Source of the DNA: Planctomycetota bacterium
GTDB taxonomy: Bacteria > Planctomycetota > PLA2 > JAEUHO01
DNA: 64,000 nt
Assembly: GCA_020631815.1 (NCBI GenBank)
Contig: JACKGW010000002.1
Span: forward strand, 248,001-312,000
Reading direction: 5' to 3'
Numbering within the stretch: position 1 is the first letter of the stretch; every line of letters starts with the position of its first letter. Made by a program: the position numbers and the translations under genes. A model generated the notes under the pieces. The model ran no database searches. It had not been told where the DNA came from and saw only the letters and a program-made list of their open reading frames with translations. This document shows positions 8,171 to 17,775 of this stretch, piece after piece.

Positions 8171-8809
8171 ACGGTCCTCGAGCGCGTGCGTGAAGAGGGT
8201 CAGCGCCTCCTCGGGACCGGTGCACGTCACGCCCAGGTCGCGCAAGCGACCGTCGTGAAGCCCATAGATCCAACCATGGACGTGCAGGGGCTGCTTGCGG
8301 ATCCACGCGTCCTGCACGACCGTCGTCTGGCAGACGTTGGCCGCCTGCTCGATGACGTTGAGCTCGCAGAGGAGGTTGGCTCGCTCGACCTCGTCGGGCA
8401 CGCGGGCCAGGGCGGGTCCGTGCTTGTCACGGAGGTCTTGGACGTGGCGCAGCCAGTTGTAGGCCAAGCCGACGCGGTCGCCGTTGAGCGCCGCGCGCAC
8501 GCCGCTGCATCCGTAGTGCCCACAGACGATGATGTGCTTGACCTGCAGGACGTCGACGGCGAACTGCATGACCGACAGGCAGTTGAGGTCGGTGTGCACG
8601 ACGACGTTGGCGATGTTGCGGTGCACGAAGAGCTCGCCCGGCATCAGGCGGACGATCTCGTTGGCCGGAACACGACTGTCGGAGCAGCCGATCCACAGGT
8701 ACTCCGGGCGCTGTTGCTCGGCCAGGCGCGCGAAGAACCGGGGATCTTGGTCCTTCATGGCGGCCGACCACTCGGCGTTGTTCTCCAGAAGGCGGGCCAA
8801 GCTGCGCAT
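8153..8809 (-). CDS. can: Beta-class carbonic anhydrase
   Basis: A 218-residue enzyme interconverting CO2 and bicarbonate in the cytoplasm. Zinc ligands are all present and, with the start at 8809, fall at the same numbers as in E. coli Can: Cys42, Asp44 (GCSDSR), His98 and Cys101 (CGHYGC). Other family blocks include PGELFVHRNIANVV and HTDLNCLSV. An alternative ATG at 8818 would add three residues; neither start has a strong ribosome site. It is convergent with the nap operon and overlaps its last gene by 18 bp. It is probably a single-gene unit, since the next gene upstream is on the other strand. Confidence 0.96.
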   Translation of the reverse strand: MRSLARLLENNAEWSAAMKDQDPRFFARLAEQQRPEYLWIGCSDSRVPANEIVRLMPGELFVHRNIANVVVHTDLNCLSVMQFAVDVLQVKHIIVCGHYGCSGVRAALNGDRVGLAYNWLRHVQDLRDKHGPALARVPDEVERANLLCELNVIEQAANVCQTTVVQDAWIRKQPLHVHGWIYGLHDGRLRDLGVTCTGPEEALTLFTHALEDRSPGLA

Positions 8810-8968
8810 GGGCCGCATTGGACTCGCTCGGGGCCTCGACGCGAGCCGGAATTCCAGTGGCCGGCCGCCACGGCGGCTCCGTACCCCTGGCCGCACACCT
8901 AGCCTGGGCCTTCGAGCGCAGGGGAAGGCGCCCGACCCGGCCTGACCCCCGCTCCAAGGGGCAATGTC

Positions 8969-10015
8969 ATGGGGAACCTGGATACGGCCTGGGGCCGGAT
9001 CGGGCGCTGCGTGGTCGCGGTGCTCGTGGCGGGATGCGTCATGGCCGAGGCGGCCCACGCCGGCGAGCAAGCGCCCCCCGACGGCGCCGAGCCGCTGCCC
9101 GTGGAGCGGACGACGACGGTGCGCGGACGGGGCACGGTCTGGTACGTGGACGGCCCCACCGTGATCCCGCCGAGTGCGGAGATCCGCATCGAGCTGGGCA
9201 CACGCATCGTGGGCATCAACAACGCGTCCCTCGACGTGCAGGGAGGCTTGAAGATCCACGGCACCGAAGAGAGCTGGGTCGTCGTGGAGAACATCGACTT
9301 CTCTCCCACCCTGGCGCCCAAGCTGGACCTGCACTTGGACATGGTGGACTTCCGCGGCTGCAAGTTCACATGGACGAAGGAGCAGCCCTTCACGGGCCTC
9401 CTGACGTTGGAGAACGCCTGCGTCCAGCGCGGCTGTACGTGGGACATGCACATCGCCTCGGGCTTCGTCAAGATCATGACCGTCGAGTTCGTGTGCCCGT
9501 GCGCGATCACCTGCGTGCCTGCAGACCGCAAGCCGGTCGAGGTGGACATCCGCACGTCGTGGATGAAGGCCACCACCGTCAAGGGGCCCGGTCAGCACAT
9601 CCTGCGGCACTGCGAGTTCAAGGGCGACGTGACGGCCGAGGAGGTCGACCAGTTCGAGATCGACGGGTGCGACATCTTCGGCAACCTCGTCGTTCGCCAG
9701 CCCGCCGAAGGCAGCTTCAAGGACGTCACGCTGACCAAGTGCAGCGTGTTCGAACCCTCCAAGGTGATCCTCGAGCGCCCGCCCGGCGAGAAGCCCGCCA
9801 AGGACCGCGTCAAGCTCGACAAGTTCTACTGGGGTCCCGTGAACAGCGGCGTCAAGCGCGGCCACACGGAGAAGGAGCTCGTCGACCGCATCGTGGACGG
9901 CGACGACGCCGACGAAGGACAGGGCACCGTCTTCGCCGTCGTGGGCAAGTCCGTCAAGCGGCCCCACGGCATGCTCTCGGAGACACTGCGCCGCCGTGCA
10001 CCGCCGGTGCACTAG
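8969..10015 (+). CDS. Secreted unknown protein, probable beta-solenoid fold
   Basis: A 348-residue protein with a Sec signal (RCVVAVLVAGCVMAEAAHAGE). The mature part has short regularly spaced strand-like units (VIPPSAEIRIELGTRIVGI, LDVQGGLKIHG, VDFRGCKFTW, TLENACVQRGCTW, HILRHCEFKG, FEIDGCDIFGNLVV), the periodic look of a right-handed parallel beta helix. Several cysteines occur in NG/GC pairs (GCKF, GCTW, GCDI). No catalytic motif of pectate lyase or polysaccharide lyase families is evident. It stands alone between the carbonic anhydrase and a small lipoprotein gene. Function unknown; beta-helix assignment is by eye. Confidence 0.8.
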   Translation: MGNLDTAWGRIGRCVVAVLVAGCVMAEAAHAGEQAPPDGAEPLPVERTTTVRGRGTVWYVDGPTVIPPSAEIRIELGTRIVGINNASLDVQGGLKIHGTEESWVVVENIDFSPTLAPKLDLHLDMVDFRGCKFTWTKEQPFTGLLTLENACVQRGCTWDMHIASGFVKIMTVEFVCPCAITCVPADRKPVEVDIRTSWMKATTVKGPGQHILRHCEFKGDVTAEEVDQFEIDGCDIFGNLVVRQPAEGSFKDVTLTKCSVFEPSKVILERPPGEKPAKDRVKLDKFYWGPVNSGVKRGHTEKELVDRIVDGDDADEGQGTVFAVVGKSVKRPHGMLSETLRRRAPPVH

Positions 10016-10055
10016 GGCCTGTCTGAAGCCACTCCAGCCACCTACCCTAGGCGCG

Positions 10056-10550
10056 ATGAAGACCACCCGACGCGCCGCCCGGCTTCTCGTCGTCTTCGCC
10101 GCCCTCCAGCTCATGGGCTGCGGCGAGGCGCCGCCGGTATCGACTGCCGTGCCCGACGCCAGTCGCGAGCTCTTGGCAGGCAGGTGGGGCGTCGACTTCG
10201 AGGCGTCCTGGGCGCTGTCGCGCGACGCCTTCCTCGCCGACACGATCCGCGGTGCGTCGGCCTATCCCGACGACCCCGAGGAGAAGGCCCGCATCGTGAA
10301 GGACGAGATGCGCGAAGCCCTGGGCGACCTGGCCTGGACCTACGCGGCCGACGGAACGGCCTCCATGACCATGGGCGAGCGCACCGGCAAGGGCACGTAC
10401 GAGGTTCGCCACCAGGACGGCCCCAGGATGACGATCCTGTCCGCGGTCGGCCGCACGCAAATGATCGAGATCACCTTCGTGACGCGCGACGAGATCCACT
10501 GGCGCCCCCCGGGCAAGAACGCCCCCGACCTCGTGTTCCGTCGCCAGTAG
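10056..10550 (+). CDS. Small lipoprotein of unknown function
   Basis: A 164-residue protein with a clear lipobox (ALQLMGC). The mature domain contains LLAGRWGVDFEASWALSRDAF and a strand-rich second half (GTYEVRHQDGPRMTILSAVGR, TFVTRDEIHWRPPG). This resembles lipocalin-like small periplasmic proteins that start with a GxW segment, but similarity is too weak for a firm call. It follows the secreted beta-solenoid gene by 40 bp and may be cotranscribed. It ends 21 bp before the convergent stop of the large repeat protein. Confidence 0.75.
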   Translation: MKTTRRAARLLVVFAALQLMGCGEAPPVSTAVPDASRELLAGRWGVDFEASWALSRDAFLADTIRGASAYPDDPEEKARIVKDEMREALGDLAWTYAADGTASMTMGERTGKGTYEVRHQDGPRMTILSAVGRTQMIEITFVTRDEIHWRPPGKNAPDLVFRRQ

Positions 10551-10571
10551 CGAAAGGCCGCGGCCAGGGCC

Positions 10572-13500
10572 CTACTTGCTCGCCTGCACCACGTAGCCGC
10601 TCGTGCCGTTGGCTACGCCCTCCATGGTCTGCGTCGTGTAGCCGCCGCGCCCACCGAGCGTGAGTGTCCACGGCCCGTCGGGCAGACCGCTCAGCGTCCA
10701 GGTCCGGTCTTCCTTCAGGCGCGCATAGGTCGACAGGCCGATCTCGTTGCGCGCCAGGATCCAGACGCTCTTCACGTCGGCCTCGTCGATGCCGTCGACA
10801 CGCCCATCGATCGAGCCGCCCGGCACCAGCCGGATGCGGACGGCGGAGACGCCGTCGACACCCGAGACGTGGCCGTAGTGGGTGGCCCCCATGCCGATCG
10901 CCCACAGGTCGTAGCGGGTGCCATCGTCCGGAACGGGGATGCTGAAGCTGCCGTCGGCCTGCACCGGACCCTGGCGCACGGCCTCCTTGGGGCTGGACTT
11001 GGACAAGGCCCGCACCGCGAGGTTCTTGCGGGCGTCGGCGTCGCCGATGACGGTTCCCTGCAGGTAGCGGGCATCGAGGAGCCGGATCTCCACGCCTCGA
11101 GACCCCGCCTGCACCTTCTCGCGCACGGCCAGGTTGTGCTGGTCGCCGCGCCAGGCGCGGACGTCCGCCTCACCCGGAGCCAGCCCCTGGACTTCGAACG
11201 ACCCATCGCCCGCCGTCACCAGCTGCGCGTTCTGCTTGGCACTGTCCGTCACCTGCACCTGGGCGCCGGAGACACCGCGCCCGGCGCCGTCGACCACCCG
11301 TCCTCGCAGGGCCAGTCCCCCACTCGCACGAATGACGAGCTCGCGGGTTCCGACGCGCACGTCGGCTACCGACACCCCCATGCGTGCCTGACCGGCCTCG
11401 CTCGTGCGCATGATGCCCAGCTGAAGCGTGATCGAGGCGCCGTCAGGCAGGCCGCCGAGCACGAAGCTGCCGTCGTCTTCGACCTGCGTGTAGGCCCAGC
11501 CTGACTTGCCGTCCACCCGCCAGTTCGACGAGATGGTCACCGGCTGAGGGCTGTCGTCGCCCCAGTCCACACGGCCTTCGATGGTGCCCCCCCGTTCCAA
11601 GCGGAGGACCGTCTCCGTGTCGCCAATGGGGACCTCCCAGCCTTCGTTCCGGTTGCGGTAGCCCGGCGCGTTGATGAAGATCTTCGCCGTCCCTTCCGCG
11701 GGCAGCCCGGTGAGGCGTACGAGGCCGTCCGCGGGCACCTGCGTCGTGCTGCCACCAGGCCCCAGACCGACCCAGGCGTTCTTCGGCGCCTTGCCCTCCT
11801 CGTCCAGGATGCGCACCAGGACTTGCCCGCTCGCCTCCAGGCGAATCTCGATGGGACCCGCGGCGACCTCCTCGGCCGAGACGCTGCGCTCGGGTGCGCG
11901 CAGGTCGAGGGGGCGGCCGTCGGCATCGCAGGGCCTGTTGACGTCGATCTGGTAGGGCGGATCGAAGGTGACGAGCATGCGGAACGTGCCGCCGATGGCC
12001 GGCGTGCCTCCACCGCCACCCCAGCCCATGGGAAACACCTGGTTCCTGCCGCGGTTGCGCGCCGGCGTGATCGACACGTTGCAGAGGGGCACCGGCGCTC
12101 CGTCCGGCATCAGCACACGCCCCTCGACCACGTTCTGCTTGCGGCGCCGCATGCGGATCGTGACGGGCTCCGGCGCCGGGACGGTGATGGGACTGCCACC
12201 GTTCTCCAACGAGCCGTCGCTGCCTTGGAGGGAGATCGAGTACCGACCCGCGGAGAGGTTCTCGACGGTTGCGCGGCCCTCGGCATCCGTCGTGCCGTTG
12301 CCCCATCCGCCCTGATGGCCCTGCAGCGTGAACATCTGGTCGGCGATCGGCTTGGCATCCTCCTCGTCGAGAAGAATGAGCGTCAACGTGTGGCCTTCGC
12401 CCATCACGAGCTCGACGTCCTCCATGATGGACCCGGCATCCGGAGCCGGAATCTGCTTCTGGACGCGGTTGTTGCCACCCGTCGTGGACGCATTGAGCTG
12501 AAGGCCCACGGGGGGAAGTCCCACAAGCTCGAAGCGGCCTTCTGCGTCCGACTTTGCTTGCCGCTGTACCGACGGGTAGCGCTTCCGGTCGGTGCTCCAG
12601 GAGCTCACCGACGCGCCAACGACGCCCTCTCGGTCCTCGCCACGCACGACGCGCCCGCGCACCGTGGCGCCGGGCTCGACGACGAGGCGAAGTTCGGGGA
12701 CGGAGCTGCCCTCCTTGATCTCGATGTCGTCCGTGTAGGGCGACGCCCCCTCGTCGGTCACGGCCGCGAGGACGAGCTTGGAGCCCGGCGGTCGACCCAG
12801 TCGGAACCGACCGTCCGCGCCGGCCGTCCCGAGCTCCGCGCTGTAGAGGTATCCGGCGTTCACGCCCCATTGCCAGATCGTCTGCAGCGCATTGTTGCGA
12901 TCAGGTCCGGGCATGAGCCGGGCCCCCGCGATGGGCCTCGCGTTGGTATCGACGACGATGCCACTGACGACGACGCCCTGCTGCATCACGATGTCGCGCT
13001 CGACTTCCGTTCCGCCTTCGAGCATGACGACGGTGGCGTCGACAGGGGGCGCCGACCCGCGGACCGCGAGATCGACGTCCGGGTGGAACCACTCCGTGTG
13101 CGTGGCGTAGAGGATGTGACGGCCGAGCGGTACGCCTTCGATGCGGTACCGCCCCGAGGCATCGCTCGTCGCCTCGGGCTGGTTCCAGCCGTAGGCACCC
13201 TGCGAGCCCTGGCCCAGCAGCGCGCGCACGGTCACGTCCGCGAGGCCCGGCCCACCCTCGCCGGCGCGCACGACGCCGGTCACGACGCCACCCGCCATCA
13301 GCTCGATACGCACGCTCCCCGGCTTGCCGGCTGCGAGGACGAGAGGCGCCCATTCCGCGAGGGGTGCGCGGCCCTCGTAGGCAAGCCAGGGCGCGGCTTC
13401 CACGCCGATGCTCGCCACCTCGGCGGAGGGCGCGAGGAAGTGCACCACGCCGTCGGGCCCCGTCTCGTCCATCAGGTTGGCTTGCCAGGCGTCACGCGTC

Positions 13501-14405
13501 GTGACCTGCACGACGGCGCCGGGGACCGCCGCGCCGGTGGGATCGACGACGGTGACGTCCAGCGCGGCATCGAGAACGGGGACCACGACCTCGATCGGTG
13601 ACGTCGACGGCAGCGAATGGCCTCGACTGACCACGATCAGCTGCTTGCCCAAGGTGACGGACAGGGTCAGGTCGCCAGGAGGCGCGTGTGCCGTGAAGCG
13701 TCCGTCGCCATCCGTGGACACGCGTGTTCCTCGCCACCACCCCACGGTCTCCGCGCGGCTCTGCGGCATCACCTGCGCGACGACGCCATGGCCCTTCGTG
13801 TCCACCACGCGGCCCTCGAACTCCACGACGTCGAAGAGGCGCAGCGTGACGTCCTCGGGGGTCTTGTCCACGGCGACGTCGACGTAGCCGCGGTCGCTGG
13901 CCAGCGGCAGGTCGGGATGTGCCTCGAGACGGAACTGACCGGGGCCCTGGCTGGCCAGGCTCACCCGGCCCTCCTTGTCCGTTCGGCCCTCGGCGCGCAG
14001 CTCCTCACCGTCCGCCTCGAGCCCACGGCGTTCGAACGTCCGCCTGAGGCGCGTGGCAGACCAAGCTGCGTACGCGCGGCGGGCGGCGGGGTCGCCGCCG
14101 CGCGGGTCGTAGCGCGGCTGGATGAAGCGGAGCGTGACGTTCACGTCGGCCGCCGGCCGTCCCTTCGGGTCCACCACCTGCACCTGCACCGCCCAGGCAT
14201 GTCCGGTGAGCTGCGGCTCGGCGGTCAACGCGCGGCCGTGCGCCACGAGCTTGGGACCCGTCGACACCTCCTCGACGAGGGCGCTTCCACCCCCGCCCTC
14301 GTCAAGCGCGTCGTGGCTCGGCCCCCCGCCCAGCTCCCCCATCGCGATCCAGACACCGAAGCCGAGCGCGGCCAACGCCAGCACCACCAAGACCCCTCGC
14401 GCCAT
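10572..14405 (-). CDS. Giant periplasmic protein of carboxypeptidase-regulatory-like repeats
   Basis: A 1277-residue protein with one N-terminal membrane anchor (residues 4-21, VLVVLALAALGFGVWIAM). The rest is a chain of about a dozen beta-sandwich repeats of the CarboxypepD_reg/TTR-like type. Recurrent signatures are VSG/GRVVD-x-x-GRP-x-x-GA, DxxGRFRLxGLPPG and (I/V)RG(R/K)VV, for example VVDPKGRPAADVNVTLRF, VSGIVVDTNARPIAGARL, VRGRVVRGEDREGVVGASV and LRGRVVDGAGRGVSGAQVQV. Such repeats serve as extracellular stalks or binding modules. No catalytic domain is visible. It is probably periplasmic or surface exposed through the single anchor. Proteins of this build are common in Planctomycetota. 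It is a single-gene unit. Confidence 0.88.
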   Translation of the reverse strand: MARGVLVVLALAALGFGVWIAMGELGGGPSHDALDEGGGGSALVEEVSTGPKLVAHGRALTAEPQLTGHAWAVQVQVVDPKGRPAADVNVTLRFIQPRYDPRGGDPAARRAYAAWSATRLRRTFERRGLEADGEELRAEGRTDKEGRVSLASQGPGQFRLEAHPDLPLASDRGYVDVAVDKTPEDVTLRLFDVVEFEGRVVDTKGHGVVAQVMPQSRAETVGWWRGTRVSTDGDGRFTAHAPPGDLTLSVTLGKQLIVVSRGHSLPSTSPIEVVVPVLDAALDVTVVDPTGAAVPGAVVQVTTRDAWQANLMDETGPDGVVHFLAPSAEVASIGVEAAPWLAYEGRAPLAEWAPLVLAAGKPGSVRIELMAGGVVTGVVRAGEGGPGLADVTVRALLGQGSQGAYGWNQPEATSDASGRYRIEGVPLGRHILYATHTEWFHPDVDLAVRGSAPPVDATVVMLEGGTEVERDIVMQQGVVVSGIVVDTNARPIAGARLMPGPDRNNALQTIWQWGVNAGYLYSAELGTAGADGRFRLGRPPGSKLVLAAVTDEGASPYTDDIEIKEGSSVPELRLVVEPGATVRGRVVRGEDREGVVGASVSSWSTDRKRYPSVQRQAKSDAEGRFELVGLPPVGLQLNASTTGGNNRVQKQIPAPDAGSIMEDVELVMGEGHTLTLILLDEEDAKPIADQMFTLQGHQGGWGNGTTDAEGRATVENLSAGRYSISLQGSDGSLENGGSPITVPAPEPVTIRMRRRKQNVVEGRVLMPDGAPVPLCNVSITPARNRGRNQVFPMGWGGGGGTPAIGGTFRMLVTFDPPYQIDVNRPCDADGRPLDLRAPERSVSAEEVAAGPIEIRLEASGQVLVRILDEEGKAPKNAWVGLGPGGSTTQVPADGLVRLTGLPAEGTAKIFINAPGYRNRNEGWEVPIGDTETVLRLERGGTIEGRVDWGDDSPQPVTISSNWRVDGKSGWAYTQVEDDGSFVLGGLPDGASITLQLGIMRTSEAGQARMGVSVADVRVGTRELVIRASGGLALRGRVVDGAGRGVSGAQVQVTDSAKQNAQLVTAGDGSFEVQGLAPGEADVRAWRGDQHNLAVREKVQAGSRGVEIRLLDARYLQGTVIGDADARKNLAVRALSKSSPKEAVRQGPVQADGSFSIPVPDDGTRYDLWAIGMGATHYGHVSGVDGVSAVRIRLVPGGSIDGRVDGIDEADVKSVWILARNEIGLSTYARLKEDRTWTLSGLPDGPWTLTLGGRGGYTTQTMEGVANGTSGYVVQASK

Positions 14406-14474
14406 GTGAGTCCTCCGTCCCCAAGGTAGGACGACGAGGGGGGACGGCGGTTTGCGAGATGCCGGGACGGGGGT

Positions 14475-15638
14475 CTACGAGCCCCCGATCTCGTGGAGAT
14501 GAGCCTCGAACGTGTCCACGATGGCGTCCCAGGAGCGGTCGAGCATGGCCGCCCGGGCTGCCCGGCCCCGGTGGACCCGCTGATCGGGCGCGACATGGAG
14601 AGCTGCGACGGCGGCCTGCCGCCACGGCTCGCGCTCCTCGGTGTCGACGCGCCAGCCGTGGACTCCGTCCACGAGCACCTCGCGCGCGGCCCCGCGCCCC
14701 ACGGCCACGGCCGGAAGTCCCGAGGCCATGGCCTCCTGCAGGACGTTGCCGAAGGTCTCGGTGCGACTGGGGAACAGGAAGAGGTCGGCGCTCGCGTAGG
14801 CCCGGGCCAGGTCCTCGCCGCGGCGCACACCCGTGAGGTGGACATGCGGAAGGCCCGCGAGCCGTGCGCGATCCGGACCGTCGCCGACCAGTACCAAGGT
14901 CGCCGGGACCCCTTGTGCGCGAGCGCGAGCCACGGCCTCCGCCGCGTCGTCCCAGTCCTTCTCGGGCGCCAGGCGGCCGACACCGAGCGCCACGACGTCC
15001 GTCGCGCCCATCCCCCACGCCGCGCGTTCGTCGGGTGAGCGCTTGCGTGGGTCGAAGAGGACCGTGTCGACGCCACGCCCCAGGACCGCGAGGCCGGGCA
15101 AGTGATACGCCGCGAGGCCACGCGCCAGGCTTGCCGTGGGCACGAGCGTGGAGCGGGCGCGCCGGTGGAAGCGCGTCAGCCAGGCCAAGGCGAACTGCGT
15201 GAGCCCGGCGGCTCCGTAGCGACCGACGTAGGCATCAAAGCGCGTGTGCCACGACGTCGTGACCGGGATGCCGCGGTCGCGTGCCCAGCCGAGCGCGATG
15301 TGACCGAGCGCGGTCTCGGTCGCGACGTGCACGCGGTCAGGGGCACGTCGAGCCAGCACGCGACGCCAGCTGCTGGCCCAGGGCCAGGCCAGGCGCACTT
15401 CCGGGTACTTCGGCAGGGGCAGCGACGGCAGGACGATCTCGTTCTCGTCGATCGTCGCGTCCCACGGACGCTCCGGAGCGGGGTCTTCCGGTCGCCGCGG
15501 GCGTACCACCGTCACGTCGTGACCGCGCAAGCGCATCCCATCGACCAAGCGGCCCAGTGTCATGGCGACGCCGTTGACCTCGGGCGCAAACGTATCCGTC
15601 ACGAGGGCGAGCCGGAGACGGCTCGACGCGCGGATCAC
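14475..15638 (-). CDS. GT4-family glycosyltransferase
   Basis: A 387-residue GT-B glycosyltransferase. It opens LRLALVTDTFAPEVNGVAMTLGRLV, with the glycine-rich loop of GT4 enzymes. It continues with HVATETALGHIALGWARDRGIPVTTSWHTRFDAY and ends in a nucleotide-sugar site SRTETFGNVLQEAMASG, where the paired glutamates form the E-x7-E motif. This pattern is closest to the MgtA/PimB-type lipid mannosyltransferases; donor and acceptor are not provable here. GTG 15638 overlaps the stop of the PAP2 gene (GTGA), making this the last gene of the five-gene leftward operon. Together with a lipid phosphatase and an acyl-adenylating enzyme it suggests a glycolipid or lipid-conjugate product. Confidence 0.92.
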   Translation of the reverse strand: MIRASSRLRLALVTDTFAPEVNGVAMTLGRLVDGMRLRGHDVTVVRPRRPEDPAPERPWDATIDENEIVLPSLPLPKYPEVRLAWPWASSWRRVLARRAPDRVHVATETALGHIALGWARDRGIPVTTSWHTRFDAYVGRYGAAGLTQFALAWLTRFHRRARSTLVPTASLARGLAAYHLPGLAVLGRGVDTVLFDPRKRSPDERAAWGMGATDVVALGVGRLAPEKDWDDAAEAVARARAQGVPATLVLVGDGPDRARLAGLPHVHLTGVRRGEDLARAYASADLFLFPSRTETFGNVLQEAMASGLPAVAVGRGAAREVLVDGVHGWRVDTEEREPWRQAAVAALHVAPDQRVHRGRAARAAMLDRSWDAIVDTFEAHLHEIGGS

Positions 15639-16180
15639 GCGAGCAGCAGCATCCCGGCTTGGCCGAGGCCCCAGCCGATCAGCGCGCCAACGAGCACGTC
15701 GCTCACGTAGTGCAACCCCAGCACGACGCGCGACATGGCCACGAGCGTCGTGAACGGCACGAGCAGCCAGGCCAGCTGCGAGATGCCTGCCAGGGCCACC
15801 ACGGTGAACGACACCGCGTGGAGCGTGTGGCCCGACGGAAAGCTGAACTCGTCCAACGGCGGCACGCTGACCAACACGCCGTCGTGCCGGGCCAGCGGTC
15901 GGGGTCGCCGGCAGGCCCGCTTGAGCACCTTGTAGAGCGAGGTCGCCACCAGGCCGGTGGCCGCCATGGCGATGGCCGTCGCGCGCCCCCGCTCCCCGCC
16001 CACGACGGCAAGCGTGCCCATGAGCACGTACCAGAAGACGCCATCGCCCAATCGGCTCACCGTGGCGAACACGATGCGCACGGCGTCCAAACGGCTGTAG
16101 GCATTGACTCGCAAGCAGGCCCGGGCTTCCCAGCCGGCCAGGCGGTCGAACGCGCGAGCAAGGCCCGTGGCGTCTGCCAT
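15635..16180 (-). CDS. PAP2-family membrane lipid phosphatase
   Basis: A 181-residue integral membrane protein with about five helices. All three PAP2 catalytic motifs are present: KRACRRPRP, SFPSGHTLHA and SRVVLGLHYVSDV. These enzymes remove phosphate from phosphatidate, undecaprenyl diphosphate, phosphatidylglycerophosphate or similar lipids on the outer leaflet. The start at 16180 (MADATGLARAF) lies 14 bp after the GH3 stop; a longer upstream frame reads into GH3 and is unlikely. The stop overlaps the glycosyltransferase start. The neighbours suggest that its substrate is a phospho-lipid intermediate of the operon's product. Confidence 0.93.
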   Translation of the reverse strand: MADATGLARAFDRLAGWEARACLRVNAYSRLDAVRIVFATVSRLGDGVFWYVLMGTLAVVGGERGRATAIAMAATGLVATSLYKVLKRACRRPRPLARHDGVLVSVPPLDEFSFPSGHTLHAVSFTVVALAGISQLAWLLVPFTTLVAMSRVVLGLHYVSDVLVGALIGWGLGQAGMLLLA

Positions 16181-16194
16181 GCCCTGGGTATCGC

Positions 16195-17775
16195 CTAGGC
16201 GTGCAAGGATCGTGCTGCGACGCGCGTGGCCGGTTCGTGAAGATGACGCGCGGCCAACCAAGCGCGGAACGCCTCGTGGCGTGTCGGCGCCAAGACGCGC
16301 GGCACCTTGTTCTGCCCGCCCAAGCGTCCTTCTTCGCGCATCCACTCGAAGAACGTGCCGGGTGGGAGCGGGACGATCTCGGGCAGCCCCAGGCCCTGGC
16401 CGCCGGCGCGGTGCGCGCTGTAGTCCTCGTTGCCTCCGGCCACGGAGCGATCGACGACCGTCGCCATGCGCTCGAGGTCGGGCGGCACCGGGCCCTCGAT
16501 CTCGACGTACCAGACGTGGCGACCGTGTGCGTCGCCCTCGCGCGGGTACAGGGCGCCCACGGCGTGCTCGTGGGTCCTGAGCTCGAGCTCGGTCGCGGCG
16601 CGATGCACGGCGCGGTCGATCTCACCCACCGACACGTGCTCGCCGAACCCGTTCATCATCTGCGCCAGGCGACCGGCAAACACCAGCCGACGCGGCAGGC
16701 CCGGCTCGAAGCGCACGATGTCGCCCACGAGGTACGCCCACTGCCCCGCGTTCGTCGTGAGGGCGAGTGCGTAGTCGACGCCCGGCTCGGCATCTTCGAG
16801 CCCCACGCGCCGGGGTGTGGCATCCGCTACGTCGCCCGTGGGGACGAGCTCGAGGTACGCGCTGCGGTCCAGCACCGGCAGCATGGCTCCCGGCACGTCT
16901 TCGATGCCGAGCATGCCGCCTTCGGTGGCGGAGTAGGTCTCGATCAAGCGGATCGGGCGTCCGTCCGTCCGCACGCCGAGGACCTGCCGCATGCGCTCCG
17001 CGTACGGCGCGAAGGACGTCCCGCCATGCACGACCACGGAGAGGTTCGGCCACAGGTCGACGAGGGTCTCGTGCGGACGGCCGGCGGCCTTGGCCTGGGC
17101 CAGCACCTGGTCCGCAAACAGGAGCAGCCACGAGGGGATGCCGCCCAGCAACCGGACGTCGGCGTCGAGCGCCTCGGCTGCGGCGCGCGGCAGCTTGGCG
17201 TCCCAGGAGGGAATCGCCGCGACCTCGGCGGACGGCGTGTGGAGCCGTCGCACGAAGCGCGGCATGCGCTGCGACAAGATCCCCGTGTGGTCGCCGATCT
17301 GCACGCCCCCCTCCTCGCGAAGCGCCGTGGCGCCCCCGAGGAAGAGCAGCTTGCCGTCGAAGATGTCGGTACCGCCGTCGGCCAGATGCGGGACCAGGGC
17401 GTCCAAGGCGCCCTTGCGGTTGGTCCGGAGCGTGGCCGCCGTGAGCGGGAGGTACTTCTCGCCCGACGTCGTGCCGCTGCTCAGCCCGAACGTCCGTGTA
17501 CGCCCCGGCCACGTGAGGTCGGTCTCACCACGACGCTCGCGGTCCCACCATCTCGCCATGCGGACGTAGTCCGAGAGCGGGACGTGCCGACGGAAATCGG
17601 CCGCGCTGCGGATGCGGCGGAACCCGTGCAGCGTGCCGAACTCCGTACGTGCGCCCGCACGCACGAACCGCTTGAGCAGGGCGCCCTGCGCGGCCTCGGG
17701 GGACGTGGCCATGCGACGCATCGCCGCCAGACGTCGACGGGCCCACACGCCCGCCACGCGGCTCACGACGAACAT
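16195..17775 (-). CDS. GH3-family acyl-acid--amido synthetase
   Basis: A 526-residue member of the GH3 branch of the acyl-adenylate superfamily, which activates a carboxylic acid as AMP ester and joins it to an amine or amino acid. The three nucleotide motifs are present: SSGTTSGEK (residues 99-107), ETYSATEGG and YLVGDIVRF. The C-terminal HVSVGEIDRAV and GGQNKVPRV segments fit the mobile domain. It overlaps the GMC oxidoreductase stop by 13 bp and has an excellent internal ribosome site (GAGGAGGAAA). Bacterial GH3 proteins are poorly characterised, so acid and amine substrates are unknown. The divergent EctB-like aminotransferase nearby raises diaminobutyrate as a conceivable amine, which is speculation. 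Confidence 0.92.
   Translation of the reverse strand: MFVVSRVAGVWARRRLAAMRRMATSPEAAQGALLKRFVRAGARTEFGTLHGFRRIRSAADFRRHVPLSDYVRMARWWDRERRGETDLTWPGRTRTFGLSSGTTSGEKYLPLTAATLRTNRKGALDALVPHLADGGTDIFDGKLLFLGGATALREEGGVQIGDHTGILSQRMPRFVRRLHTPSAEVAAIPSWDAKLPRAAAEALDADVRLLGGIPSWLLLFADQVLAQAKAAGRPHETLVDLWPNLSVVVHGGTSFAPYAERMRQVLGVRTDGRPIRLIETYSATEGGMLGIEDVPGAMLPVLDRSAYLELVPTGDVADATPRRVGLEDAEPGVDYALALTTNAGQWAYLVGDIVRFEPGLPRRLVFAGRLAQMMNGFGEHVSVGEIDRAVHRAATELELRTHEHAVGALYPREGDAHGRHVWYVEIEGPVPPDLERMATVVDRSVAGGNEDYSAHRAGGQGLGLPEIVPLPPGTFFEWMREEGRLGGQNKVPRVLAPTRHEAFRAWLAARHLHEPATRVAARSLHA

Noticed and set aside
11823..13601. 592-residue plus-strand frame opposite the repeat protein
   Set aside because: No start signal and low-complexity His/Arg/Ala composition; the minus strand reads clear repeats.
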